A stretch of 64,000 nt of DNA from Vitellaria paradoxa (GCA_019916065.1 CM034236.1:10897334-10961333), one strand, 5' to 3'. Counted from the stretch's first letter, positions 23,751 to 37,260 are shown. Translations and numbers: made by a program. Notes: generated by a model from the sequence alone, not told the origin.

Positions 23751-26700
23751 TCATTCTTTGCCATCAGCAGCACGAAGAGAGCCCAACTGAACTGGAGCTT
23801 GTGTTCCCACAACTTTCGATGACCCATAAACTGACAAATCAATGCCCTGAGCCTTCTCTTTCTCAATTTGTTCCTTGATCCAAAAGTATGTGATTCTCAG
23901 CCCATCCTGTAAGCATCAGATGTATATGGATATAATAGTGAGTAGGCTGTTTTCTAATACAAAATGGATTGACAAGGAAATTGCAAATTACTCTTTTTTG
24001 ATACCTTCAATCTCATAGTGGGGCCCCAACCGAGCTTTTCCTTTATCAGAGTGTTGTCTGAGTTTCGACCACGCACACCTTCTGGACCAGGAATGTGATG
24101 GATGGGCAACTTCTTGTTCTCAAAGCTTAGAACAATCTCAGCCATCTCATTCATGCTAACCATTTCATCACTTCCAATATTCACTGGTTCTCTGAAGTCT
24201 GATTTTGTCAATCTGAACACAGAGCTCATCTCATGTCAAGACATAATCAACAAGGATGCAGTGCCCAATACATAGAAGTAATGAATTTGCAATATAGCCA
24301 TTACTTTTGGAAACACAAACAAATGTTTTCGTATTCATTCGAAATGAGTAATGCTGCAGAATTAGAAAAATTTACCAAAAAACAGTCATAATGATGTGGA
24401 CACTAGTGGGCATATTACTTCATAACTATAAAACTATATAAGTCTACTTTAATTACAACACTATTACCGCCGCACCATTTTGATCCCACATTCCGGTAAA
24501 TTTTGCTGGTCTAGTAGCATTTTCCACATGAAGTACCTCTATCCCAAGTGGTATGAAGAAGCTCTTTCATGCATGAGGAGGGAGGATGATGTCCCATCTG
24601 ATTTTGCACCCTAAAGTACTGTGTGGTGTTAAAATTCTTATAGCTCCAAAACAGAATTTCTCTACCTTTAGGGTTAGTTAAATTAACTTCTGAACTTGTG
24701 GAGTATTAATTGGAAATACAGGCTACCTATATCATGCACCTCTTGTGATAAGAGCGTATCAAAATACATGCTACATCCGATGGCAATGAAGACAAAATGG
24801 AAGCTTTCCACCTTCAAAGGGTTCCAGAGTTATATTAACGAGAATTAAATGTCTATATCAGTAAGCACTCAACCTCTATAAAATTTCAAGTCCAACAAAA
24901 CACGCATCTCTATGGAACTTGAATAAGGACTCTGTTTATCTGAGAGATGAATATTACCTGAGGACACCTTCAACACATTCATCAATGAAGGTGAAAGAAC
25001 GTGTCTGTAGCCCATCTCCCCACATCTCAAACTTATCAATAGAAGTAATTGCCTTCCTACAGAATGCAGCAGGGGCTTTCTCCCTTCCACCTGTGGCCAT
25101 GAAACAAGAGGCAAAATATATTGATCTAAGCTCACGAGGACTGAAATTGTGAGAAAGACCTACTTTCATGTAAACTCATAGCAGTTATAACCCATGACAT
25201 AAATAAATGGATGAAGAGGATTTATGTAAACGACCCCAATTCGTTTAGGACTAAGGATTTGTTGAGTTGAATTTAGTTAAGCAAAGCTAAAGTTAGAATC
25301 ACATGAAGAAGTCATTAACTTAGCTTACCTTTCCATGTTCCAAAGGGTCCATAGATATTATGAAACCGTCCAATTCGGCACTCAATACCAAAGTCCTTGG
25401 TGTAGTGCTTGCACAATTCCTCTGTTGCCAGCTTCTCTAAGCCATAAGCATCTTGAGGCTAAGATATAAGCAAACGAGCTCATCAGTTGCATTAAAAAAA
25501 AAAAAACAAAAGGTTGATCTGTATAATGCACTCATGGTTCATTAGTTAAGAAGAAAAACCTCAGCAGGCCAAGCATCAGACTCCTTCAGGCTCACATTAG
25601 TGTCCAACTGCTTAAATTCAGGGTAAACACAAGCACTAGAAGCATAAAAGAACCTGCATGCAGTTACAAAAGATGAAGATTTAGATACGTCCATTTGCTA
25701 GATAAATCCCACATCAGTACCTAGAAGCAGTTGAAAGAAAAAGTAAATGCTACAGAATATCCATGCAAGCACCATTGCTGGATGGTTTCCACAATATTTC
25801 AGGCGAGGATGTCCAATGAGTCTTTTTAAATGGTTGAAAAATCAAACAACTTCAGCTGCAGTCCTCTTTTCAAAAACAATTATTTGACAAAAGGAACATA
25901 AAAGGAATTAACAAAAGAAATGTAAAACTACAACGCCAAAGTCACTTTTTTCTTTTTTTTTTTTTGGGGGGGGGGGGGAGGCGTGCCTAAAAAAACAGTG
26001 GCCATTTCTGCAAGTTGACGGATACAGAAATTGGGCACTTGAAGTCAACGAGGCACATCAACATATTATTGCATTTTTTTCCTTCCTACTTCATTTAGAG
26101 AGACTATTCCATACCTTAGAATAGATATCCAACACCAAATGAAATAAATTTTTAAAGAAGATAATCCAAGACAATAAAAAGTATGTGCATGCATGGTACA
26201 AGACCACTTCAAATGCCAACATAACTGAGCAAAGTGAAAGAATTTACATTGACGTGCATAACAAACCAATACCTCAGAAAGGTTTAGTAGATCTCCAATA
26301 AAACACAAACATAATTCAGAAAACCTGATAAGAAAAACCAAAACGAAGAAATGGATTCAGGCAAGGTGAAGGCGACAAACCTCTTAACTCCATTGACCCT
26401 TGCAGCTTCAAGCATGTTAAAGCTGATCATTGTGTTGTTATACATAATGACAGAGTGGTTGGACTGAATGAAGCCCATGCCTCCCATATCAGCAGCAAGG
26501 TTGAACACATGGTCAACTCCGCTTGTGACCTTCAAACAGTTATCCATCACCCTGAGATCAACAAGATGGAACTCGTGACAGAACATGTCCTCAGTCATGT
26601 GCTCATTTTTCTTCCAGTCGGAAGCAATGATGTAATGCCCCTCACTCTTCAATCGCCTGGCAATGTGTGAGGCAATAAATCCGCCTGCACCAGTTATGGA

Positions 26701-26790
26701 AATGCGGAGCTTCTCTGAGGGCCAGTAGGGCTCCCTCTCAAGGTTCTCATAGGTGTATTCCCCATAGATAGTTTCACCAGCGCTTCCCAT
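23751..26790 (-). CDS. GME: GDP-mannose 3,5-epimerase (six coding exons, 376 aa)
   Basis: The enzyme converts GDP-D-mannose to GDP-L-galactose (and GDP-L-gulose) in the cytosol, the step that feeds plant ascorbate and L-galactose-containing cell-wall polymers. Coding exons, read right to left, are 26381-26790, 25560-25653, 25329-25458, 24958-25090, 24005-24212 and 23751-23906. All borders are GT-AG and the joined frame is open for 376 aa, against 377 in Arabidopsis as I recall it. The short-chain dehydrogenase/reductase fold shows in the NAD-binding GAGGFIASHIARRL. The known catalytic residues are present: Ser143 and Cys145 in YASSACVYPEF, the Tyr-x3-Lys pair in DAYGLEK (Tyr173, Lys177), and the lysine of GGREKAPAAF (Lys216). 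The last two are shifted by one because NVS is preceded by one residue fewer than in Arabidopsis. The start is the ATG of MGSAGETIYGEYTYE, two bases after a splice acceptor. No frame damage is seen; identification is very secure. Confidence 0.97.
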
Positions 26791-26791
26791 T

Positions 26792-29335
26792 CTGCATTTG
26801 AATAATAATGTGAGGGTTCTACAATAGACAACAATAAAATATAAGCCAAGACTATAATTAGATGGAAGGGGATTAGAGGAAAACAACTATAACACTGTCA
26901 AAGATTCAAACATGTTCATTTACCCCTAAAAAAGGTTTTTGAAGAATGAGACAAAACCGTGGTGCACAATTAGCGTGAATCATAAGTTAGTATCCATGAT
27001 TCCACACAGCGCACAACATAGATTAGCATGGATGAACCCATAAGGAAAACCTAACTCAATACAATAGATTTCTGGAATATAGTCTTTGGAGTCTTTCCCG
27101 GAGTCTATAAAAGGAAATAATGATACATTTGCAAGGAAAAAAAAACAGAGAATCAGAGCTAGAATTAGAAAGCTAGGAACTCACATAATTATTAAGAAAT
27201 TGTATAAGCAGACTAAAAACAGAGTCATGTGAATTAAAATTGGCGGGCTATGTCACATAGGCGAGGGTAAGAGTGTCAGGTGTGCATATGTGTCTAGGTG
27301 TTAGACCTAACAAGACTTTAACATTAGAATATTAAGATATGGACCCAAAAAATTTGGGTAAAATACATAGACACATTGTGAAACTATAAATATAGTATGT
27401 ATTATGTAATATACTGACATAAAATATGGTTCTTATGTAGAAATATATTTAATTTAAAGAAAAATGAGATTCTAATTTTCCATCTACATAAAAGATTAGA
27501 CAATTTTCTAACCATCAAATTGAAGCCTTCCTTTTTCAATAGTTGTTGAAAATTAGAGGATCCACATATATCCCATCCCTTACCCTTGTCATATTACATT
27601 GGTAGATATAGAAGCCCCTGTAACAGTATTTGTGGGTTGGTAAAATTAGAGATCCAGAACACACTATCAGATATCGACATTTTCTTGTTTACTGTTAATA
27701 CAAATTATAAGAATTAAATAAGAACCCATAGGTCTAACTCAACCTTGAAAATCAGGTTACAGGGTGAGGATTATCCAAAACTTTTATATGGAGTGTAAAG
27801 CCATGATATAAGCAATGTGGACTTGGGATTTCGCTCACAGCCCCTCAAGTGATCTGTGGAGTGATGCAAAGTGAAGTGATTCAATGATGAGTGATGCCTA
27901 ATGACAAGAGGCTTTGATACCATGTTACAAGAAATCATGGACCTAACTCAATCCTAAAAACCGACTTGCAAGGTGAGGGTTCAGGACTTTGCTCTCCATG
28001 TAAAAGCCTTGGACAAGCATCACCTTACAAGCTGGTTTTTAGGGCTGAGTTAGACTATGATTTTTTTCTAACAAGATATTAGAGCCTCTTCTTGATGTGC
28101 CTTGCTCATCACTAACGTGAAAAGGCTCAACAACGAGCGAGGCCCGATCTGAAGAAGCTTTGATACATGTTAGAAGAAAGCAAAGACCTAACTCAACCCT
28201 AAAAACTGACTTGCAAGGCAAGGGTTCATGGCTTTGCCCACCATGTAAAAGCCTTAGACAACCATCACCTTGCATGTCGATTTTTAGGGTTGAGTTAGGC
28301 CTATGATTTTTTATAACATGGTGTTAGTACCTCTTCTCAATGGATTTTGCTCATTGTTGAACCTCTTCCCCTTACATCACTCCACCCTTCGTATTGATGC
28401 CAGTGAAAAGCCCAATGAGAAGAAGCGTTAGAACCATGTTGGAAGAAACTATGAACCTAACTCAACCTTGAAAACTGACTTGCAAGGTGAAGGTTCACGG
28501 TTTTCTTCTCCATGTAAAAACCTTGGACAACCCTCATTTTGCAAGCCGGTTTTCAGAGTTGAGCTAGGCCTATTAATTTTTTTTTCAAGATGGTAATCAA
28601 AGCCTCTCCTCATTGGACCTCGCTCATCGTTGAGCCTCCTCCCCTCACATCACTTCACCCTTCACATGGGGATGATGATCAAAGTCCCAAGAAGGATGGG
28701 GGCTATAAGCAAAGTCCCAACTCTCACATGACCTAACCTATATCATGCCTTTAATCTCCAAACAAAAGCCTTGGACAAATCTCACCATTTAAGCCTCTTT
28801 TTAAGGATTGAGTTGCCCCCATGGTTTCATATAACAAAACCCCACACACCAATAAAAAACTTGGCTGTACACTAGGGGATGAGAATCACATGAACTAAAC
28901 AATATGACTTATGCAAATCATAAAATTCAAAAAAATAAAGTTGCGTATGGCAATATGCAGAATTATTTAGTCTGCCCACTCAAATTAAAGGGAAATCACA
29001 TAGAAGACGCATTAGTAAAAATGTCAAAAACAGATCAGTCAATCTGATAAAACAGAGCACATAGGTGGGCACCTTAAACTTCACAAAAACATGGAAATAA
29101 ACGAACCCAGTAGAGATAACTACCCAAATCTTAGTATCTACGAATCCCGTGAGAAACCCGTGCCCGTAAACATCAATTAAGATTAGCAAACGATACAGAG
29201 TAAAACAGAAAGAATATGAAATTCGATTACCTCAACTGAAAGAGGTCGATCTCAACAGGCAAATATACCTTTCCAGACAACGATTCTCTCCCTCGTGAGA
29301 AAACTTTTTCGACAGATCTTTGATCCAAAGATTCC
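26792..29335 (-). other. GME: GME 5' leader: non-coding first exon and 2.4 kb leader intron
   Basis: A CAG acceptor (AG at 26792-26793) lies directly before the GME start codon, so the leader is spliced. A good donor, GAG followed by GTAATC, sits at 29229-29230. This implies a non-coding exon from 29231 to roughly 29335 and an intron of about 2437 bases. The intron holds a tandem array of TRIM-like repeats (separate entry) and otherwise AT-rich sequence without coding potential. The transcript start is inferred from the TATA-like stretch and is approximate. Confidence 0.7.
27730..28836 (+). mobile_element. Tandem array of a TRIM-like miniature LTR element
   Basis: Near-identical LTR-like units begin TGTT and end AACA: 27923-28073 and 28168-28318 (both 151 bases) and a less exact one at about 28437-28589. 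Degraded relatives lie near 27730 and end at 28836. Each full unit is followed by a short spacer starting with a version of TGGTATCAGAGCC, the primer-binding site complementary to initiator Met-tRNA; 28319-28331 and 28591-28605 are the clearest. Inside each LTR, CCTAACTCAACCCTAAAAAC near the left end is the reverse complement of the stretch near the right end, so each LTR can fold back. No gag or pol is present. The array lies in the GME leader intron. Confidence 0.65.
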
Positions 29336-29357
29336 AAACATCCGATGGGGCAAGTCC

Positions 29358-29370
29358 CATATATATATAG
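29358..29370 (-). promoter_or_regulatory. TATA box of GME (candidate)
   Basis: On the minus strand the sequence CTATATATATATG lies about 125 bases upstream of the leader-exon donor, at the usual distance for a first exon of about 100 bases. Short AT runs are common in this window, so position relative to the gene is the main support. Confidence 0.45.
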
Positions 29371-30059
29371 AAGTAGAGCTGCTGAGCAATCATTTCATCA
29401 TTTTATTATTGTTATTTTTAACTTTATTTTTTGGTCTTTTGTTTTCTTTTTATTTTTTGGACCCTTTTTTTTTTTTTTTTGTGGACAGAGAGGGTGCTTT
29501 CTCACTTAAGGAAATTTCGTCGGTGAACTAATTGAAGTTGCAATAACTATTAAATGACTAAAATAGCCACATCATAAAAACTAGGGCAAAGATTAGGCCT
29601 CTCAAATCCGAGTTCGGGATAAGAAATATAGAGGATATTTAAAATTGTAAAAGTTAGTATAAATTTATAAAAATTATATTCTTATAATTTATGACGTGAA
29701 TAAAAAATTTAATTAAAAAAGTTTATAAATTTATCAGATTTGGTAGAATTTCAAACACAGCCATAAAATATTTTAGTCGAGGTTAGATTTGACTAGTTTC
29801 AATTATTCTATATCTGAAAATTTTGACAAATCAGACTTGATATGTAAAATATATTTTAAATTCCATTAAAAAATAATAAACTAAAAAAGAAAAGTAACTA
29901 AAATTTTACTAAAGTTTATTGTGAATAAGGAGATTAGATTCTGAACTTAGCCTACTAAAAAAAATACTCATAAAGATGTTTTCTATAATTAGTATGTTGT
30001 TATAAAATTTAAATGATATTGATATCAAAATGGAACTATCTTAATTGGTAAAATGGTCT
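29371..30059. other. Intergenic DNA upstream of GME, with a family C MITE at 29637-29765
   Basis: The MITE part reads AAATTGTAAAAGTTAGTATA, then TATGACGTGAATAAAAAATT, and ends TTTCAAACACAGCC. The remainder shows nothing supported. Confidence 0.4.
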
Positions 30060-30345
30060 AAATTGGAACGAAGGCCCCGGGGAGTAAAAAAACAAAAAAT
30101 ACTAAATTTTGTTGTTTCACGTGTTTGATAAAATATTAAAAATTATTAATTTTATTGAATTGGTGAGAGGTATAATGGTCATTTTATTTTAACCCAACTC
30201 AAAAGTTACTAAAATTTTTACCAAATACTTAAAAATTATTAAAACTTATATTTATTTTATCAAACATACCAAAAATTTTACTTACCAACTTTTATCAAAA
30301 AATTACCAAAAATTACTAAGATTTTGACTTCCTAAAGGGGCCTAA
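30060..30345 (+). mobile_element. MITE-like element, family D
   Basis: AAGGCCCCGGGGAGTAAAAA at the left and TGACTTCCTAAAGGGGCC at the right are imperfect inverted ends. The interior matches 1124-1490. A further relative without clear ends lies at 34247-34560. Confidence 0.5.
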
Positions 30346-33300
30346 ATCAAGCTAGGCTTACCATAAAATAAGGCATGTCAATGTCAAATTATATTTAATT
30401 TCTAAATTTACGACATCCATGTCATTTATTGTTCGCTAGTTGCAAGCTAATTTTGGATTAAGAAAATTGTTTTGAAAAAATGCTTCTAGAAAATATTTTG
30501 AAAAAGTAATTTAATATAATTAATATATTTGGTGATTGATTGTATTCTGCAAATATATGACGTAGTCATAATAATTTAAATTTATAAATATTAATGTACC
30601 GATTGTACTTACAATGAAAAACTTATTTATTTAGCTTACAATTCACCCATATAACTAGTAGGTATCACACAAATTAAAAAAAAAAAAAAATTGATTTGAA
30701 GAATCACACAAATTAAAAAAAAAAAGATTTAATTTGAAGGAAAAAACCTACCTAAGCGTATGATCAAATATATATAATGGAACAATTTAAATAAATGTAA
30801 GATGAAATAAAAGCTATAAAATAAATGGGCCAAAGACCATCTATCCAACAAGTATGCAATAAACAAATCGAGGGACCAAACATGTCACAAATTCAACACG
30901 AGCACTATGCATATATGGTATTCATAGTCTAAAAGAAAGTGTACGCATGATCGGCCTAAAAATAAAAATCAATAATTCACCATTCGTATTCAGTAAACAA
31001 AATAGAAATCAAAACTCAATTAGATCTCAAAATTGATAAATGCTAGTTTGTCTTCAAGAATCGGTAAAGTCTTTACTTTAAATCAACTCTAGGAATATTA
31101 AATATTGTAAATAAATGAAGAAATTATAGAGATTTTGAATGAATTACATGAAAATTAACCCAAAGGGAGAGAAAACCCTCTGAACCTTTCTACTCTACCC
31201 TAATATAATTTAAGAATATATAAAAAATAAAAATAAAAACAAAAAACACTATTCTCTCAAAACTATCGAGTCTTTAACTTAGGGACAGATGGCATAGGCT
31301 TATGATAACTAGTTAAAACCTATTACAAGGTCAATTCACATTAATGAATTATAATGACATATCAACATTTAGGTTAACCTACAAAAAGCATTCAAGTGTT
31401 TGGAGTTGTAAAAGTTACAGCATTATAATTCATGCAATGAATAAAAAATTTAAATTTTATAAAATTTTGTGGAGTTTTGTAGAGCTTCAAACGTGCTTAG
31501 ATCATCTCTTATTCTCAATAAAATAATATAAACCATCTAAAGGGGTTGCCAAGAATAAATAGGTTCTATCCAACCACAACACCACAACCACCTTATTAAT
31601 AATACAATATTTGGCGGTAAGTTAATAATAAAAATCTCAAAATAAAATAATAGCAATATATGTTAGGACCCACACTGGGTTGTACAAATAAGAACATAAA
31701 ACAAATAAAGAAGAGAGAATGCAGTTATCGATCAATTGACAATTACCAACTTAGTTCAAAGTAACTGCTCCTAGTTCTTAAGGGTCATTTGGACAAACAC
31801 AATAATGACTAAGCATGTCTAAGACCAAATTTAAGTCATTTAGGCTCAATTTATCTACGCATCCATTATCGAAAATTAGGTCACTATAGTTCTTATATTT
31901 ATATTTCAAATCAAACAATGGGATTTATAAAATATAAATTGTTATTATAATCAACAATCTCGGTATATCAACTTATAATGAAAAATAATAATAAATGAAA
32001 TCTCATATAATTGGAAATGAAATAATGTCACGATGCAACCTCTGATCGAACATCTATCCTCAACCTTATTATAGGACAAATGACACTTAATGCATCATGC
32101 ATGGTTATCAACTACACTATTTTTCTCGACTTCTGAAAAATTGGATAACAATTTGTATTACATGCGCAGCTACCAACCACATTTTTTTGATCTAACTAAT
32201 GGAAAAACCGATATCCATAAGTGTATACTATCTTGAAAAAAAATATATAATCATAATCACAGTCTCTCATCGATTCTTCTATCGTATCTCATAATAGGAA
32301 TTCACAAGTAGGTAGACATAGATATACAGAATCGGTAAATCTCGACATCTTATAATCATATATTAACATCCCAATATGAGTCATCATATCATATATAATA
32401 TATATTTATATTAATTATACGTTAAGAGGTTATAAAAATTGAGCATAATAGCAAGTGTAAAATAAGTGTACTAAAATACACATATTGTGCAAGTATGGAA
32501 TAATTTCTCCCGAGTGAAAGAAATTAACTTAAAATGTGTTTCGTTAAAAGATATATGTGAAGGTATAATTGGATTCTTAATTTCGCGAGTCTTACCATAT
32601 TTCATTTTGACATTTCTTTGTTAATGGGATGGTGTGCGTATCCTTCAAAATGAAGGTATAAAACTTCTATCAACAGATTAATTTTTTTGGTTAAATCTAA
32701 GGTTTAAAATAATTTTCAATCAAATATCATATAAAATAATTTCTCTTATCTCCTTCGGCATCTTACCAACCAAACATATGTTAAAAAAATAAAATTATAC
32801 AAAATATTAATCTCATATTATATTAATTTATATATTATCTCATTTCATTATTTATTTCCATTATTCACTTCCTGTAATTAAACTCCCCCTCAATATATAC
32901 TGTGGGAACCCACTATGATTGAAAAGTTTTGGCTGAAGATCTTTGGAATAGCCCCTGAGAGGGACCACTAAAGCTACGGAAAACAAAACGAAAAAGGAAA
33001 GTTCACTGGGGTAGCATTCATTTACAAGGACAAAAATGTTTCCTACGTGCAACTTTGTCTATCAAGTAATTGTCCTTTGGTGGCTCTTTCCTTGACTATT
33101 ACAAGAAGATATGAAAATATTTTAGCCACTTATCAAGGCAATGCATCCTCATTCCACGTATCAAGATTCAAGACCATGCCTGTTGGATAGGAATATTTAA
33201 ATTGGTTTATTTTAATTTGTCGATTTTGTAAGTAAATTATAAAATTTAACAAAGATGTCAAAGCTCTAAAAATATACTATACGTACTCGCGTCATCTAGG

Positions 33301-34737
33301 TTCCTCTATCAAAATTAGCACATACACACACAAAACAGTTACAGAAAATGATCAGGAGTTCCCGACCAAATGCTTTCTAAATATCAAGTCAAATGCAAAG
33401 TTAGTTTGTTTTAGGGAGAGAGAGTAGATTATCAGGAGTGAGCATTTTTTTTATTATACATATTGGATATTTCTTTATTTATAAGTGTAAAAAGTAAAGA
33501 TTAATATAATATTTGATTTAATTGTTTTGTCTTTCCTTCTTCCTAGTACATAAGCGACGATTTATGGTACATTTAATTAGTGTGTGGTGAATCTTAGAGA
33601 ACTGGTGAAATATGATAGTTTGTAGAAAATGGCTTTTTCGTCATATTTTCTAGTAATGAGAATGAATTGTTCTAATAATTTTCTAACTATATAGTTAAAT
33701 CTCAATTATGTTCATACTTCTTCCACTATAGAAATGCATGTAGTATATCATCGACCAAAATCTTAACATATGATCAGAATTTGGTCACATAACAAGTTTA
33801 TATTTAGTGTTATTGAAAAAAAAAAATTAAACTCTGTTTGAGTAAATTTGAACTCCATTTATTTAAGCTTGATCTGTATGATTTGTTTATAATAAAATAT
33901 TTATAATATTTTTTTAAATAAAAATGGCATATAAAATATTTTTATATAAATAATATATTATATTATATTTTATACCTTCACAAGCTAAGCCAAGATCAAA
34001 CTTGTGAATGTAAATTAAGTTTGAACCGAACCCGAGGAGTTCACCTTCTTAGTACCTGAGCAGGTCGCTCAGGGAAAATGGCTCCGGGAAACTTTATAAT
34101 CAAACAAATACTGTTTTAAGATTGGAATAAAGTACTAAAATAGCCAACTTATTTGTTAAGAATTTTTTATTTTTTCGGCCTGTAATCTCATCTTATGTCC
34201 CTGCTAGAGCACAAGTTCTGCGTGTGCGTGAGAGAAAAATATTCATTAAGACTGCGTTTGATTGCATGAAAATATATAATTTTCAAGAAATTTTGGAAAT
34301 TTTTAATAATTGAATTTTTTAGTACGTTCAGTAAAAATTCAATATCTTTAAAAATTTTTAACAATTTTTATAAACTTCTGATTACCTTATAAAAAATTAA
34401 AAAAATTTTCAACAACTTTTAAGAACTTTAAGTTATTTCCTAAAATGTCAGAGAAAATTTTTAACAAATTTTGGTGATGTTGTCAAACACCAAAATAGGC
34501 AAAAGTTAGTATTTTATTTCTTCTTTTTTTTTCTTTTTTTTACCAACTAAATGGACCCTAATATTTCTTTATTTTGTTCATACTTTTTTTATATTTTTTT
34601 TTCTTAATTGTCAAAAAAATTATTAGAAATAAAATGATTAAGACATTTATGTCAAGTAATAAATAGTGCGCAACTAATGAGTGTTTTAAAAAGACAAATA
34701 AAAGTAGTAAAAGTTAAGAGGCATATGAGAAAAAATA
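30346..34737. other. Intergenic DNA, no gene; family C MITE at 31391-31506, family D-like remnant at 34247-34560
   Basis: From 30830 to 33050 the sequence is low-copy and may derive from an old LTR element, but no LTR pair, primer site or pol motif was found. 30660-30730 has a short duplicated ATCACACAAATTAAAAAA. Small open frames are random. Confidence 0.35.
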
Positions 34738-36864
34738 TCTATTATACAAGGAAGATCAGTGTTTTGAAGTGACATTTATATGCGTGTCAGTATTTGGTGG
34801 GTTTGCTGGGGGGAGAGAGAAAAAGAAAGAGGGGGGCGGGAGGGTGGTTTGCTGAGAAAGAGAGAGAAAAAGGGGGGTTAGGATTGAGTGAGAGAAAAAG
34901 GGAGATGGGGCGGGTGTAGGGGAGAGAGAGTGAGTGTGAGAGAGAGGGAGATGGGGGAGGGACAGGGCTGGGGCCCGCAGTGCAGGAGAGAGAGAGAGAG
35001 AGTGAGAGAGAAATGAGGGTTGGGTTGGGGCGGGTGGGATTTTAAGACACAAAAATAGGAGGGTTTCAAGACACAAAAATAATATTTTGACTTTAAATAA
35101 AGATACAAAATTATATATTGGACTTACAAATAACTCAAATGTAAATTTATTTTTTAAATTTCTCTCTCTCATTTTTAAATTTGTTTTTTATATGTCCGAC
35201 TTATAAAGAGACAAAATTTATTTTTTATAAAAATAACTTATAAAAATCACTAATAATAAAAGGTGTAAAATTTTATTATTTATTACAAATATTATTTATT
35301 AAAAATGTGATATCTTTAAATTAATATTTCCAAAATGTGATATCTTTTAATTAATAATTTTTATTTTTACATGTTATGTATATAGTTTTTTTTATGTATG
35401 TTTACTTTATAAATTTATATTTCTGTGTAGGAAAGAGAAAAAAATGGGGAGAGGTGGGGGCTTCAAGGTAGACAAAATAATATTTTTTATTATTTTTATT
35501 TAAAATAATATTTTAATTTTAATTTTAATTTTTAAAATAAAGGCACAAAAATATGATAATACTAAATAATAGATGGATACCTAATAGGCAAAGTCAATTA
35601 ATTTTTTTAATTATATATTTAGATTTTAATACTCTTTAAAATTTTATTAAAATTAAACGTTTAAATTAAAATTTCTATTTATATTTATAAATTTTTATAA
35701 ACTGACAACAGAAAAATATTTGTTAAATCTATTTATATATTTTTTTTTAAAAATGTAAACTTAAATAGAAAAACGTAATAAAAAAAATCCTTTTACTCTA
35801 TATTTTCTATTGCAAATATTTTGTCAATTTTAACACTTTATCTATTTTTATTATATCATATTACAGTTAATATGTATCATATTCATTAATTAATTTATTT
35901 TTACTAAATAGTTTTTAAATTAAATAAATGGTTAATTAATAAATTTAATATGAAAATAAATAAAAAAGATAGCAAAATTGTATTATTTATTACAAATATT
36001 ATTTCATATTGGTTTATTTTATGAATTCAAAGCGGAGTTATTTACACGCTAAATAACTCATGATTTTATATTTGTTCCAATCATCGCTAAAATTTTATCA
36101 CGTTAAAATTGACAAGATTTTTCTTTTTCTTCCCACTTTAATTGTTTTTTTGATCACTTTATATGAAAAATTTTTAAAATGTGATTACAAATTTATTTTT
36201 ATTTTTTTAATTTTTAATTTTGTATATTTTTTATTAAATTTTTAAAAATTTAAAATTTTTTTGAATTCATCAAATAAACCAATATGAAATAATATTCGTA
36301 ATAAATAATATTTGTGATTAATATATTTCAAAACTGCAGCATGCCTACTCGACACGCACATAAACGTCACATTTAAATGTTCTTAAAACTTAAATTTTAA
36401 ATACATAGACTTTTACACTATTTGTCATTCATATAATAAGGAAATTTAAAATTTTCTACTATTAAATTTGTTAAATGGTTAGAATTATTTTTTTTCTCTC
36501 ACTCTTTCCATATTTTTTTAATACTTTTTATATAAAAAATGTTATTTATATAATAAAAAAGTTTAAAATTCTGAATTTGAGGTATTTTCAACTGTTGAAT
36601 TTGTTAAATGGTCAGAATTATTTTTTTCTCTCCCTCTTCTCATATTTTTTAATATTTTTATATAAAAGATTTTAAATTAATATTTTAAAAAATGTGATAA
36701 TATTTGTAATAAATAATAAAATTTTATAGTTTAATCTCTTTTGATTAATGATTTTTATTTTTATAGATTAAATTTACACTTTTTTTTATAAATTTATAAA
36801 TTTAAATTTAAGTTATTTACACGCTAAATTATATTTCTGTGCCTTCAGGCACGGGCAATTGCTA
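34738..36864 (+). mobile_element. Probable non-autonomous Helitron
   Basis: The 3' end is convincing: a perfect GTGCC-TTCA-GGCAC hairpin, then GGGCAATTG and a terminal CTAG at 36861-36864 followed by T, as expected for insertion between A and T. The matching 5' end is less certain; A|TCTATTATACAAGG at 34737-34738 fits the TC start. There is no Rep/helicase. A G-rich polypurine block and an internal 120-bp duplication (36432-36550 and 36551-36665) lie within. Confidence 0.5.
34800..35040 (+). repeat. G-rich polypurine block
   Basis: About 240 bases of almost pure G and A with many GGG and GGGG runs (for example GGGGGGCGGGAGGGTGG near 34832) and GAGA tracts. The 138-codon minus-strand frame across it is a Pro/Ser/Leu artefact of CT repeats. 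Confidence 0.8.
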
Positions 36865-37017
36865 GTATATATATAAAGATGAAATTATTTAAATAATTTA
36901 TTGAATTTCAAAAATAATTTATAAATCTCTTTCAAATTATGAGTGATTAAAATGTATTAATAGAAAAAAATTAAAAACTTTCACTGAATAGTTGAATTCC
37001 TCTATTTTAAACTTTAT

Positions 37018-37175
37018 TTAACGTGTGTTTAGAGTTGTATAAATTTGTATAAACTTGTAAAAGTTAATGTCTCGTGTTTTGTGCAGTGAGTAAAAAATTT
37101 AAATTTTACAATCTTGTAATTTATGTTTGTGAAAATTTGTAAAATTTTATATTTTTTTTAATTCCAAACAGTGTC
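37018..37175 (+). mobile_element. Small MITE, family C, just upstream of the LFR promoter
   Basis: GTGTGTTTAGAGTTGTATAA to AATTCCAAACAGTGTCTTA, closely matching 1738-1880. It ends about 85 bases before the site II cluster. Confidence 0.6.
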
Positions 37176-37260
37176 TTAATACTATTATTGCACAATGAAA
37201 ATAGTATAAATTAATTCCCAAGCTCCAGATTTAAAAGCAGTTAAATATAATCATGTTTGA

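Noticed and set aside
27880..28840. tRNA-like or SINE-like content in the GME leader intron
   Set aside because: The TGGTATCAGAGCC-type sequences are primer sites next to LTR ends; no A-box/B-box pair or tRNA fold was seen.
34756..35172. 138-codon minus-strand frame rich in Pro, Ser and Leu
   Set aside because: It is the complement of a purine repeat block; the residues follow CT-repeat composition and no motif is present.
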